NCBI RefSeq assembly: GCF_040907265.1
Contig: NZ_JBFOHP010000002.1
Coordinates: forward strand, 4,960,001-5,024,000
Direction: 5' to 3'
Length of the DNA stretch: 64,000 nucleotides
From: Streptomyces sclerotialus
GTDB taxonomy: Bacteria > Actinomycetota > Actinomycetes > Streptomycetales > Streptomycetaceae
Of the stretch, positions 26,917-34,648 are shown piece by piece; position 1 is the stretch's first letter, and every line of letters starts with the position of its first letter. The notes beneath the pieces are model-generated. The model had not been told where the DNA came from and did no database searches. It saw nothing but the letters and a program-made list of their open reading frames with translations. The translations under genes were made by a program, and so were the position numbers.

Positions 26917-27864
26917 TTGTCTGCTGTGCTCGCTCTGCCTGCCGCCGTGCGCCTGCCGCGCACCGTGGCCGTGCGGCGTGCGCTGCTGACCGGGCTCTTC
27001 CTGATCGGGTTCGTCGTCCTCGCCGTCGCCTTCGGCGGCGGCACCGCACACGCGGCGGACAGCGGTACCGAGCAGACGCAGGGCGCCTTCACGCAAGCCA
27101 CCACCGGTACCACTCCTTCCACCGGCACCGGCATCGGCTCCGCCGACGCCACCGACACCGGTTCGGCCGCCACCACCGACACCGCCACCGACGGGCGTTC
27201 GCCGCTCGGCGGTGGCGGGGCGGCGTGGCAGCCGGAGGCCGGCGCGGTGACGGAGCGGGAGCCGGGCATCGCGCAACAGGCCGGGGCCCGGCTGTCCGAG
27301 GGCGCGCAGGCGTCCGAGGAGCGGCTCGGCGAGGCCGTACGTCCGCTCACGGACCGGCTGAAGCCCGTCACCGACCAGGTCACCGCTCCGGTGCACGACG
27401 TCGTCAGCGGCGTACGGCACGCCACCGGGCTCCCGGTGCGGCTGCCCGGTGACAGCGCGGGGCAGGACGGGAGCGGCGAGCGGCCGCGGCACAGCGACGC
27501 GCGGGACGGCGGCCGGCTGCACGCGGCCGTACCCGAGCGGTGCGGCACGGACCGTACCGGCGGCGACCGGTCGGCGGTCCTCCCGGACGCCACCGGCGGC
27601 CAGGACCGTACGGCCGTGCACGCCACGGACGACCGGTCCGGTGACACCCCCGGCCAGGGCGGACCGCCCGGCCAGCTTCCGCAGGGCCCGGTCGCACCGG
27701 CCCAGCACCTCACCGGTGACGGCCACGGCCCCCGAGGCGGGGACCAGCACGCCGTCCTGCCGGGCGGAGACCCGCGCTTCGGGCTGGTGCCCGGCGGCGT
27801 ACGGGCCGCGAGCGGCGCGCCGACGCGCGAGCGCAGCACCGACATCCTCGAATTCCCGGGCTAG
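26917..27864 (+). CDS. secreted low-complexity protein of unknown function
   Basis: A 315-residue protein starting at TTG 26917 with GGGAAGG 6 bases upstream. A long Sec-type signal peptide (about residues 1-47: RRALLTGLFLIGFVVLAVAF then AHA-AD) leads into a Thr/Gly/Ser-rich stretch (about 48-110). An amphipathic helical segment (about 120-175, SEERLGEAVRPLTDRLKPVT) and a Gly/Asp/Arg-rich disordered tail with little Cys follow. No enzyme motif and no sorting signal. It precedes another secreted repeat protein by 158 bases on the same strand. I do not recognise a characterised family. Confidence 0.75.
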   Translation: MSAVLALPAAVRLPRTVAVRRALLTGLFLIGFVVLAVAFGGGTAHAADSGTEQTQGAFTQATTGTTPSTGTGIGSADATDTGSAATTDTATDGRSPLGGGGAAWQPEAGAVTEREPGIAQQAGARLSEGAQASEERLGEAVRPLTDRLKPVTDQVTAPVHDVVSGVRHATGLPVRLPGDSAGQDGSGERPRHSDARDGGRLHAAVPERCGTDRTGGDRSAVLPDATGGQDRTAVHATDDRSGDTPGQGGPPGQLPQGPVAPAQHLTGDGHGPRGGDQHAVLPGGDPRFGLVPGGVRAASGAPTRERSTDILEFPG

Positions 27865-28022
27865 GGCAGACCTCCCGCCGGATCCCCGACGTACACACGC
27901 GCCTTCGTCGACGTACGACGCGCACAGGGATCCGACGGCCGTCAGCACCCCTTGACCTGCCGCGCGGGGGCGGGACAGGTCTGCCCGTCACATCCCTGGA
28001 ATCCGAAGGGCTCATCGCCATC

Positions 28023-29486
28023 ATGCGTAACAACATCCGCCGTTCCATCGTCGTCGCCGCTGCCGCCACCGGCCTGTTCGCCCTCGGTACCGCCGGTGCC
28101 AACGCCGCCGAGCTGCCCGTCAGCACCTCGGACACCGGCGCCCTCACCGGCACCCTCCAGCAGAAGCTGCCGGCCGGCGAGCTGACCGACACGGTGAAGA
28201 AGACCGCGGGCGAGGCGACCGACACCGTCGAGAACACGGCCGGCCAGGTGACCGGCGCGCTGGGCGGCGGCGACGTGCACACCATGGACGGCCTGCCCGC
28301 CACCGGTGCCCTGACCGACGGCCTGCCCGCCACCGACGCGCTGCCCACCGACGGTCTCGGCGACGTGACCGGCACGCTGAACGGCGTCCAGAAGAAGGCC
28401 GACCTGGGCAAGGTCGCCAAGACCGGCAAGGTCACCAAGACCGTCAAGGGCGCCGGCAAGGTGAGCAAGACCGTCGGCAAGGTGAAGAAGACCGCCGAGG
28501 GCACCGTCGGCCAGGTCCAGGAGACCGCCGGCGGCCGCCTCCCGGCCGTGCCGTTCCTGCCCGTCGAGGGCGTGCCCGCCCTCGACCTGCGCAGCCTGCC
28601 GGTCGAGGTCCCCGCGGCCGAGCTGCCCAGCGGCCTGCCGGCCGAGCTCCCCGCGGACCTGCCCGCCGGTCTCTCCGCCGACCAGCTCCCGGCCGACCTG
28701 CCCGCCGACCTGCCCGCCGGTCTCTCCGCCGACCAGCTCCCCGCTGAGCTCCCCGCCCAGCTCCCCGCCGAGCTGCCCGCCACCTCGGAGCTGCCCGACG
28801 CCTCCGCCGCCACCGGCCTCGTCGGCTCCGCCACCGGTCTCGTCACCTCCGCGGCCGGTACGGACCTGCGTCCCGGCACGCTGACCAACCCGGCCCAGGG
28901 CGCCCTGGCCGGTGCCCGCCCGGTCGTCGACCAGGCCGCCGCCGACGTGCTGCCGCCCGTCGCCCAGCGCGCCGTCGGCCAGGTCGTGCCGGTCGCCCAG
29001 AACGCGGTGGGCGGCGCGGGCCTGCTCGCCGGTGACGCGGCCGGCCAGGCCACCCCGTTCGCGCAGGGCACGGTCGCCGGCACCCAGGCGTTCGCCGAGG
29101 GCGCGGCCGCCGACGCCGTGCCGTTCGCGCAGGGCAAGCTGACCGACGCGCAGGGCTTCGCGCAGGGCGCGGCCACCGACGCGGTGCCGTTCGCGCAGGG
29201 CACGGTCGCCGGTGCGCAGGGCCTGGCCGAGGGCACCGTCACCGACGCGGTCCCCTTCGCCCAGGGCGTGGCCGCTGACGCCGCCCCGTACGCGCAGGGT
29301 GTCGCCGCCGACGCCGTGCCGTTCGCGCAGGGTCTGGGCACCACCGTGGCCGCCGACGGCCAGGAGACCGCGGGCGACGCCGTCGCCGGTGTGCAGCGCG
29401 TCATCCCGGTCGACGTCGCCCAGGGCGACCTGACCAGCCCCGCCAACATCCCCGCCCTGCCGGTGCTGCCGGCCCTGGCGGGCTGA
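28023..29486 (+). CDS. secreted Ala/Gly/Leu-Pro repeat protein
   Basis: A 487-residue protein. The signal peptide is clear (MRNNIRRSIVVAAAATGLFA... cut at ANA-AE near residue 29). The mature part is built of several repeat types. A TDTVKKTAGEATDTVENTAG-like heptad region (about 53-80) comes first, then a K-rich TGKVTKTVKGAGKVSK segment. ELPA/DLPAGLSADQLPA proline repeats (about 205-260) follow, and then ten or so AQGxVAGxQAFAEGxxxDAVPF units (about 335-450). No Cys, membrane helix or LPXTG signal. It looks like an elongated helical surface or matrix protein; function unknown. It ends before a strong terminator. Confidence 0.8.
   Translation: MRNNIRRSIVVAAAATGLFALGTAGANAAELPVSTSDTGALTGTLQQKLPAGELTDTVKKTAGEATDTVENTAGQVTGALGGGDVHTMDGLPATGALTDGLPATDALPTDGLGDVTGTLNGVQKKADLGKVAKTGKVTKTVKGAGKVSKTVGKVKKTAEGTVGQVQETAGGRLPAVPFLPVEGVPALDLRSLPVEVPAAELPSGLPAELPADLPAGLSADQLPADLPADLPAGLSADQLPAELPAQLPAELPATSELPDASAATGLVGSATGLVTSAAGTDLRPGTLTNPAQGALAGARPVVDQAAADVLPPVAQRAVGQVVPVAQNAVGGAGLLAGDAAGQATPFAQGTVAGTQAFAEGAAADAVPFAQGKLTDAQGFAQGAATDAVPFAQGTVAGAQGLAEGTVTDAVPFAQGVAADAAPYAQGVAADAVPFAQGLGTTVAADGQETAGDAVAGVQRVIPVDVAQGDLTSPANIPALPVLPALAG
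28656..28740. repeat. 34-bp exact direct repeat inside the secreted repeat protein gene
   Basis: The 34-base units at 28656-28689 and 28707-28740 are identical and separated by 17 bases of related sequence. They encode the DLPAGLSADQL repeat. Exact identity at synonymous positions points to recent duplication or ongoing homogenisation. Confidence 0.85.
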
Positions 29487-29638
29487 AGCCCCCGATTTCC
29501 GGCGTGAGCCGGAGCGGTACCGGTACCGCGAGGGGCCGCATGTCCGGGGGACGGCGTTGTGGGGACGCCGTCCGGACGGACGCCGGCACGGACGCGCCAT
29601 GTCCGTGAGGTGAGCGGTCACTCGAACCGGAACGGAAA

Positions 29639-29680
29639 CGCCGCCGGGCGCCCTCTTTGGGGAGGGGGAGCCCGGCGGCG
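29639..29680. terminator. hairpin between convergent genes
   Basis: CGCCGCCGGGC (29639-29649) pairs perfectly with GCCCGGCGGCG (29670-29680) around a 20-base loop. It separates the plus-strand secreted protein gene from the minus-strand amidase and marks the end of the CIS transcription block. Confidence 0.8.
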
Positions 29681-29710
29681 TCCGTATGTGCGGGCCCACG
29701 AGGCCGGTGG

Positions 29711-30637
29711 CTAGGACTTCGGTACCTTCAGCCGGTCCCAGCTCACCTTGCCCGGTACGCCGTCCGCGTCCTTGCCCGAGAAGCCGAGCTTGCGCTGCCA
29801 GGCGGCGTAGGACTGCCGGTCCGCCTCGGTCCAGTACGGGCCCGGGCCCTCCTCGTAGCGCGAGCAGCCCTCGGCGACCAGCCGCTTGCCCATCGCGGTG
29901 ATGATCGGGCTGTGCGCCCCGGCCTGGAAGAAGCCGCTGCCGGGGAACCGCTCGTAACGGGTGCCGGGGCGGGGCCTTTCCGGTGCCGGCTTCTCGGGCG
30001 CCGGCTTCTCCGGTGCGGGCTTCTCGTCCTTGCCGCCGCCGGGCTTGCCCGCGAGCCGCTTCTTGATGCGGTCCCGCATCCCGTCCATCGTGAAGCCGCG
30101 CGGGTCCGTCTTGCCCGGCTGCCACTCCTTGTGGCCGATGACGGATCTCTCGGTCCAGCCGTGCGCCCGGCAGATCGCCGCCGACACCTTCTCGATGGCG
30201 GCCTTCTGCTCCTCGGGCCAGGGATCGTCGCCGTCGCCGAGGTTGATGCACTCGAAGCCGTAGAAGTGGCGGTTCCCGTCGGTGTTGGCCGCGTTGTCGT
30301 TCGGCAGCTTCGACTCGTTGACCACGGCCCGCAGGACGTCGGAGTCGCCGAGCCCCGCGTGGTTGGCGCGGCCGTTGCCGACCAGCCACACCTCGCCCTT
30401 CTTGTCGATGACGCCGTGGCACAGCGGTCCGGGCAGTCCGGACCGGCCCTCGTAGCAGAGGTTGACGGAGCTTTCGGTGCCCTTGGTGACGGTGTGGTGG
30501 ATCATCACGCCGTTCAGCGGGCCCCACGGGCCTTTGGAATTCCTGTTGTGGCGGCGCCAGTTGCGGACTTCATGGACGGTCAGGCCCTCCTTGCGCAGGA
30601 CCTCCACCAAACGCGACGCGCTCAGCGGCTCGGCCAT
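29711..30637 (-). CDS. peptidoglycan N-acetylmuramoyl-L-alanine amidase (Amidase_2/PGRP type)
   Basis: A 308-residue protein from ATG 30637 with no signal peptide. The amidase domain (about residues 20-180) has zinc ligands His47 (MIHHTV), His169 and Asp178 (GHKEWQPGKTDP). A run of Lys/Pro/Ala-Pro-Glu repeats (about 195-220) links it to a C-terminal segment typical of Streptomyces phage lysins (PGSGFFQAGAHSPII... YWTEADRQSYAAWQRKLGFS), a peptidoglycan-binding or substrate-binding module. It cleaves between MurNAc and L-Ala. It lies 116 bases after the last CIS gene on the same strand, so it is plausibly part of the CIS function; without a signal it would need lysis or the CIS itself to reach the wall. 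Confidence 0.88.
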   Translation of the reverse strand: MAEPLSASRLVEVLRKEGLTVHEVRNWRRHNRNSKGPWGPLNGVMIHHTVTKGTESSVNLCYEGRSGLPGPLCHGVIDKKGEVWLVGNGRANHAGLGDSDVLRAVVNESKLPNDNAANTDGNRHFYGFECINLGDGDDPWPEEQKAAIEKVSAAICRAHGWTERSVIGHKEWQPGKTDPRGFTMDGMRDRIKKRLAGKPGGGKDEKPAPEKPAPEKPAPERPRPGTRYERFPGSGFFQAGAHSPIITAMGKRLVAEGCSRYEEGPGPYWTEADRQSYAAWQRKLGFSGKDADGVPGKVSWDRLKVPKS

Positions 30638-30753
30638 CGTCGTGCTCCTTCCTCGACCCGGCTCCTGCGGGCCGGTCCCCCGGTCAGCGGCGCGCGGGTC
30701 CTCCCGCGCGCCGCCCGTTCACCTCTCCGACGTCAGTGACGTCAAAGGCCTGC

Positions 30754-32379
30754 TCAGCCTTCCTCCGACAGGGCCTCCGCCTCCGCCGTCGTCTGCGAGC
30801 GGAGTGCCGCGCCGTGCGCCGGACCCGCTGACGCCACGTCGGCCGGCTCGTTCTCCGCTTCGGCGGCGGCGTCGGCGGCCCGTGCCTCCTCCTCGGCGGC
30901 GAGTTCCTCCTCGCTCGCCGCGGCGATCTCCGCCGCCAGCGGCTTGAACGCCAGCCGCAGGTCGGACACGGTCTTCTCGCCCATCACCCAGCCCAGCGGC
31001 GCGTAGTGCACCTGCGGCCCGAGCGGTCCCTGGAGCAGCGGGCGGCGGGCCGCGTCGGTCGGCCACTCGACGCTGCCGGTGGCCGTACGCGCCGGGACCA
31101 GCCAGAAGTCACCGGTGCGGTACGTGCCGCCGGCCGCGAAGTAGACCTCGACGCCGTCCTCCAGCGGCAGCCAGGCGCCCTCCTCGACGCGCACCGCGCC
31201 GTTCCGCAGCTGTCCCGCGGCGCCCTTCTTCGTCTGCCGCTCCTGGGCACGGCCGCCCTCGCGCTGGTCCCAGCGGCGCAGGTACGGGTGGAGCTCGGGC
31301 CGCCGCCCGACGCCCTGCGCGGGCTCGCCGGAGAGGCGTACCCGGCGTCCCGGCAGGTCCAGTTCCTCGACGCGCAGCAGCGGGTGCGCCTCCAGGCGGC
31401 TGGCGACGGCGGAGTCCACGAACTCCACCAGGTCGCCGACGTCCAGGTCCAGCTTGTCGTCGTTGCCCAGGGTGGCCAGCTCGACCCAGGTGCCGTCCAG
31501 GCCGTCGACCGGGAAGGTCACCGAGCCGTTCTCGCGGGACCACTTGAAGGTGGCGTCCTTGGCGGCGCCACCGTCGTGGATCTCCACCCGGTACAGCTGG
31601 TTCTCCGGGCCGCGGTACCGCGCGTCCGGCTTGACCAGGCACGGGTCGTCGTCGGCGTGGTCGGGGCGTTCGCTGCGCACGGCGAGCCGCGCGGTGGCCT
31701 TGCGCTGCTCGGCGACCCACTTGCGGAACGCCTCGCGGACCGGGGCCTTCTTCGTCTCGTCGCCCTCGATGTCCAGCTCGCCGCCGGGCAGCGGCAGCAC
31801 CTGCCAGACGACCTTGAGCCGGGCCGCGGTGTCCGGCAGCGCCGCGCCGAGCGCGACCTCGCGCAGCGCCGGGTCCTCGGCCGCGGTGACCGAGCGCTCC
31901 CAGACCTTGAGGTAGGCCAGGTACGGGAACTGGGTGGGCAGCCGGTCCTCGGGGCGCTCCGCGTCGCGGTAGGCGTCGGGCTGGTCCCAGTACGTCCAGG
32001 TGGCCGGCGGCTCGGCGGCCGCGCTCTCGCCGTCCTTGTCGTCGTCCTTGGCGTCGGCCTCGGCCGGGTCCGGTACGGGGACGCCCGGCTGCGGCCGGTA
32101 CGCCTCGACCAGGATGCCGTCGACGTAGTACCGGCCGGGGCTGATCGACAGGTCGTCCAGCTCGCGGCTGCCGCCCGTCATGTCGATCTTGAAGCCGGCG
32201 TCGCCGGCCGGGCCGCCGTGCTGCCCGATCAGGTCGGTGGCGGTCACCCGGGCCTGGTAGAGCTGGATCGCGGTCTGCTCGTTGGTGTCCGCGTCCAGCT
32301 GGACGCGGCCCTGCTGGGCGAGGACCGCGGAGTACCGGGCGTCCGGCCGGAAGGTGATGCGGGAGAGATCTGCGTGCAT
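30754..32379 (-). CDS. DUF6519 CIS-associated protein
   Basis: A 541-residue protein from ATG 32379 (MHADLSRITFRPDARYSAVLAQQGRVQLDADTNEQ; DUF6519 domains typically begin this way). The rest is beta-rich with YYVDGILVEAYRP, KVWERSV and FKWSRENGSVTFPV, and an acidic insert (about residues 105-125). The C-terminal 45 residues are an acidic, Ala/Glu-rich helix. DUF6519 proteins occur almost only in phage-tail-like loci and are likely baseplate-peripheral or decoration components; the precise place is not known. It is the last core CIS gene before the amidase. Confidence 0.85.
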   Translation of the reverse strand: MHADLSRITFRPDARYSAVLAQQGRVQLDADTNEQTAIQLYQARVTATDLIGQHGGPAGDAGFKIDMTGGSRELDDLSISPGRYYVDGILVEAYRPQPGVPVPDPAEADAKDDDKDGESAAAEPPATWTYWDQPDAYRDAERPEDRLPTQFPYLAYLKVWERSVTAAEDPALREVALGAALPDTAARLKVVWQVLPLPGGELDIEGDETKKAPVREAFRKWVAEQRKATARLAVRSERPDHADDDPCLVKPDARYRGPENQLYRVEIHDGGAAKDATFKWSRENGSVTFPVDGLDGTWVELATLGNDDKLDLDVGDLVEFVDSAVASRLEAHPLLRVEELDLPGRRVRLSGEPAQGVGRRPELHPYLRRWDQREGGRAQERQTKKGAAGQLRNGAVRVEEGAWLPLEDGVEVYFAAGGTYRTGDFWLVPARTATGSVEWPTDAARRPLLQGPLGPQVHYAPLGWVMGEKTVSDLRLAFKPLAAEIAAASEEELAAEEEARAADAAAEAENEPADVASAGPAHGAALRSQTTAEAEALSEEG

Positions 32380-32452
32380 GGGAAGGGTTCCCCCTCGTGA
32401 TGAAGCTCGTGATGAGGCTCGTGGTTGTCGGCTGGCGGGTGGGCGGATCGGC

Positions 32453-34648
32453 TCAGGTCACGAAGAAGATCCCCGCATCCGTTCCGGCCGGTGTGTACTC
32501 CGCGAGCCGCGCCCGCAGACTGTCCTCGCGCTGCGGCTGGTACAGGTCGTGGAAGGCGCCCAGCTCGGCCCCGTCCTCCGCGGCCCGCCGGCAGCCCTGC
32601 CCGGCAGGCCCGTCCGCGCCCGGCGCGGTCAGCTGCCCGTACGCGGGCGTGCCGTACCGCTCGCTGCGCAGCACCGGCCGTACGGCACCGGCCTGTTCGG
32701 GGCCGACGAGGTCGGGCAGGCAGCGGTACCGGCGCGGCGTCCGGGAGCCCGGCGTGACGTAGGAGTACCGGATGCAGCCGAGCTGCCGCCGGGCGACGTG
32801 CAGCCGCCCCGTGAAGAGCGAGTTCTCCGCGATCTGCACGGCGTGCACGTGGACTTCGCCGATCACCGTGGTGCGGTGCGCGTGCAGGACCGCGTGCGCG
32901 TGCCGGCAGTCCGGCGCGGAGAGCGCCTCACGGTCGTGCCCGGTGGCGTCCAGGACGCTGTCCCTGATGTGGATCGGCAGCGGGTCGGTGGACACCTCGT
33001 CGCCGATGACCTCGATGGTGCCGAGGACCGTCCGGTCGATCTCCACGCACGCGGTCGTGCGGTCCAGGACGAGGCTGGGCTCCTCGGGGGAGTGCGGGTC
33101 GCACTCCGGCTCCAGCGACCAGCCGGGGACGAGCGTGCAGTGCCGCAGCACGAGCGCGCCGACCGGGCCCTGGACGTTGATGCCGCGGCCGGTGACCAGC
33201 AGTCCGTCCAGCACGAGCCGGGGCGCGGGGCCGCGTTCGGCGCCCGGCTCGCAGTCCTCCTCGCGCGCCCGGACGTTCAGCGCGTCGGGCCGGTTGCTGT
33301 ACCAGTCCAGCAGCCGGATCACCGGCCGCGTGCCCTCGGCGGCGCGCACCTCCAGGCGGTCGCCCGGGTCCAGGTCGAAGTCCAGCTGTTCCTGGTAGGC
33401 GCCGCTGTGGGTGATCTCGATGATGCCGTCGGGGCCGCAGCGCCCGGCCCGCCGGTCGTTCTGCCACTGCCCGTACGCGTCCATGATCCGCTGGTACGTC
33501 TGGCCGGGCCCGACCCGGTACACGGCCGCGCCCGCCGGCGTCTCCCGGTCGCGCAGGTACTCGCCGCCGCCCAGGTCGTCCCCGAAGGCGTAGTGGTACG
33601 TCACCCACACGCCCTGGCGCGGCGCCGAGCGCGAGCCGAACGCGATGCGGCCCAGCTCCGGGTCGACCGCGACCTGCCCGCGCTTGGGCCGGTAGCGCCA
33701 GTCGCTGAGGTCGGCGACGACGATGTCGGACGGGTCGACCGGCTCCCGCTGCCCGTCCCGCCAGATCGTGAAGGACTTGCCGGGCCCGTAGTAGTCCGCG
33801 AGCCGGTCGTGCAGCTGCCGCCGCCGGACGTACGCCGGGACGTTGTCGACGGTCGCGATGTGGGTGGCCGACGGCTCCGGCTCGGGCTTGGTGACCAGCG
33901 GGGTGTCGTTGCCGAGGATGGAGAACGTGTAGAGGTTGCGGGCCCGGTCGATGCAGTACGCGGGCGCCCGCGTCACCGAGTACGGCTTCAGCCGCCACAC
34001 GTACAGGCCGACCCCGGCGGGGGAGAGGCCGCCCTGGCGGCGCCGCGAGTCGGCCCGGCGGACGTCCGCCGAGCGCGCGACCGTCCCGAAGGGCCCGCCC
34101 GCCAGGTCCAGCGCTGAGGAGTCGCGTACGTCGACCGTCCGGCCGCGCGCGGCCCGCCGCCCGTTGACGGCCGCGGTGCCCGAGCCGTACAGCTTCACCG
34201 GCTGGGCGTGCGAGACCAGCCGGGAGAACTCCACGGCCCGCGCGGGCCACCCGGCCACCTCGGCGGACAGCTCCTCCAGCAGTGCGAGGGTGCCCTTGCG
34301 GCGGCGGTTGGCGACCGTGGCCGCCACGTCGCGGCGCGGGGCCAGCGCCTCGGCCAGCCGCCGCCGCGAGGAGTCCGGCAGCCCGCCGTCCTTCAGGCCG
34401 GTGGCCAGCACCCGCTCGTATCCGGGCAGCGGCTGGTAGCCGACCAGGTCACCGAGGTACGGCAGCACCCACTCCGCCGCCGTCTCCACGAACCAGTCGT
34501 CGTACTGCTGCTCGACCCCGTCGCGTACGAGATCGACCTGTTCGGCGATGACGGCGAGCAGCGCGCGCAGCGGCTCGCCGTTCTCCGCGTCCCGCAGCCG
34601 GTGCCACTGCGGGAGCAGCTCCGCGAGCCCGTCCGGCTCCCTGGACAT
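32453..34648 (-). CDS. P2 gpI-like tail/baseplate protein with beta-helix-like body
   Basis: A 731-residue protein from ATG 34648, overlapping the upstream stop by one base (TGATG). The N-terminal region (about residues 5-110: LPQWHRLRDAENGEPLRALL, WVLPYLGDLVGY) resembles phage P2 protein I-type baseplate periphery proteins. The long C-terminal part has repeated short strands (LVLDGLLVTGRGINVQGPVG, ALVLRHCTLVPGWSL, VHVHAVQIAENSLFTGRLHV) that look like a right-handed beta-helix, as in receptor-binding or fibre-like proteins. It carries several Cys. It may take the place of a tail fibre, but that is inference. Confidence 0.8.
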   Translation of the reverse strand: MSREPDGLAELLPQWHRLRDAENGEPLRALLAVIAEQVDLVRDGVEQQYDDWFVETAAEWVLPYLGDLVGYQPLPGYERVLATGLKDGGLPDSSRRRLAEALAPRRDVAATVANRRRKGTLALLEELSAEVAGWPARAVEFSRLVSHAQPVKLYGSGTAAVNGRRAARGRTVDVRDSSALDLAGGPFGTVARSADVRRADSRRRQGGLSPAGVGLYVWRLKPYSVTRAPAYCIDRARNLYTFSILGNDTPLVTKPEPEPSATHIATVDNVPAYVRRRQLHDRLADYYGPGKSFTIWRDGQREPVDPSDIVVADLSDWRYRPKRGQVAVDPELGRIAFGSRSAPRQGVWVTYHYAFGDDLGGGEYLRDRETPAGAAVYRVGPGQTYQRIMDAYGQWQNDRRAGRCGPDGIIEITHSGAYQEQLDFDLDPGDRLEVRAAEGTRPVIRLLDWYSNRPDALNVRAREEDCEPGAERGPAPRLVLDGLLVTGRGINVQGPVGALVLRHCTLVPGWSLEPECDPHSPEEPSLVLDRTTACVEIDRTVLGTIEVIGDEVSTDPLPIHIRDSVLDATGHDREALSAPDCRHAHAVLHAHRTTVIGEVHVHAVQIAENSLFTGRLHVARRQLGCIRYSYVTPGSRTPRRYRCLPDLVGPEQAGAVRPVLRSERYGTPAYGQLTAPGADGPAGQGCRRAAEDGAELGAFHDLYQPQREDSLRARLAEYTPAGTDAGIFFVT

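Noticed and set aside
28656..29340. CRISPR or regulatory repeat array
   Set aside because: The repeats lie in frame inside a secreted protein gene and encode peptide repeats.
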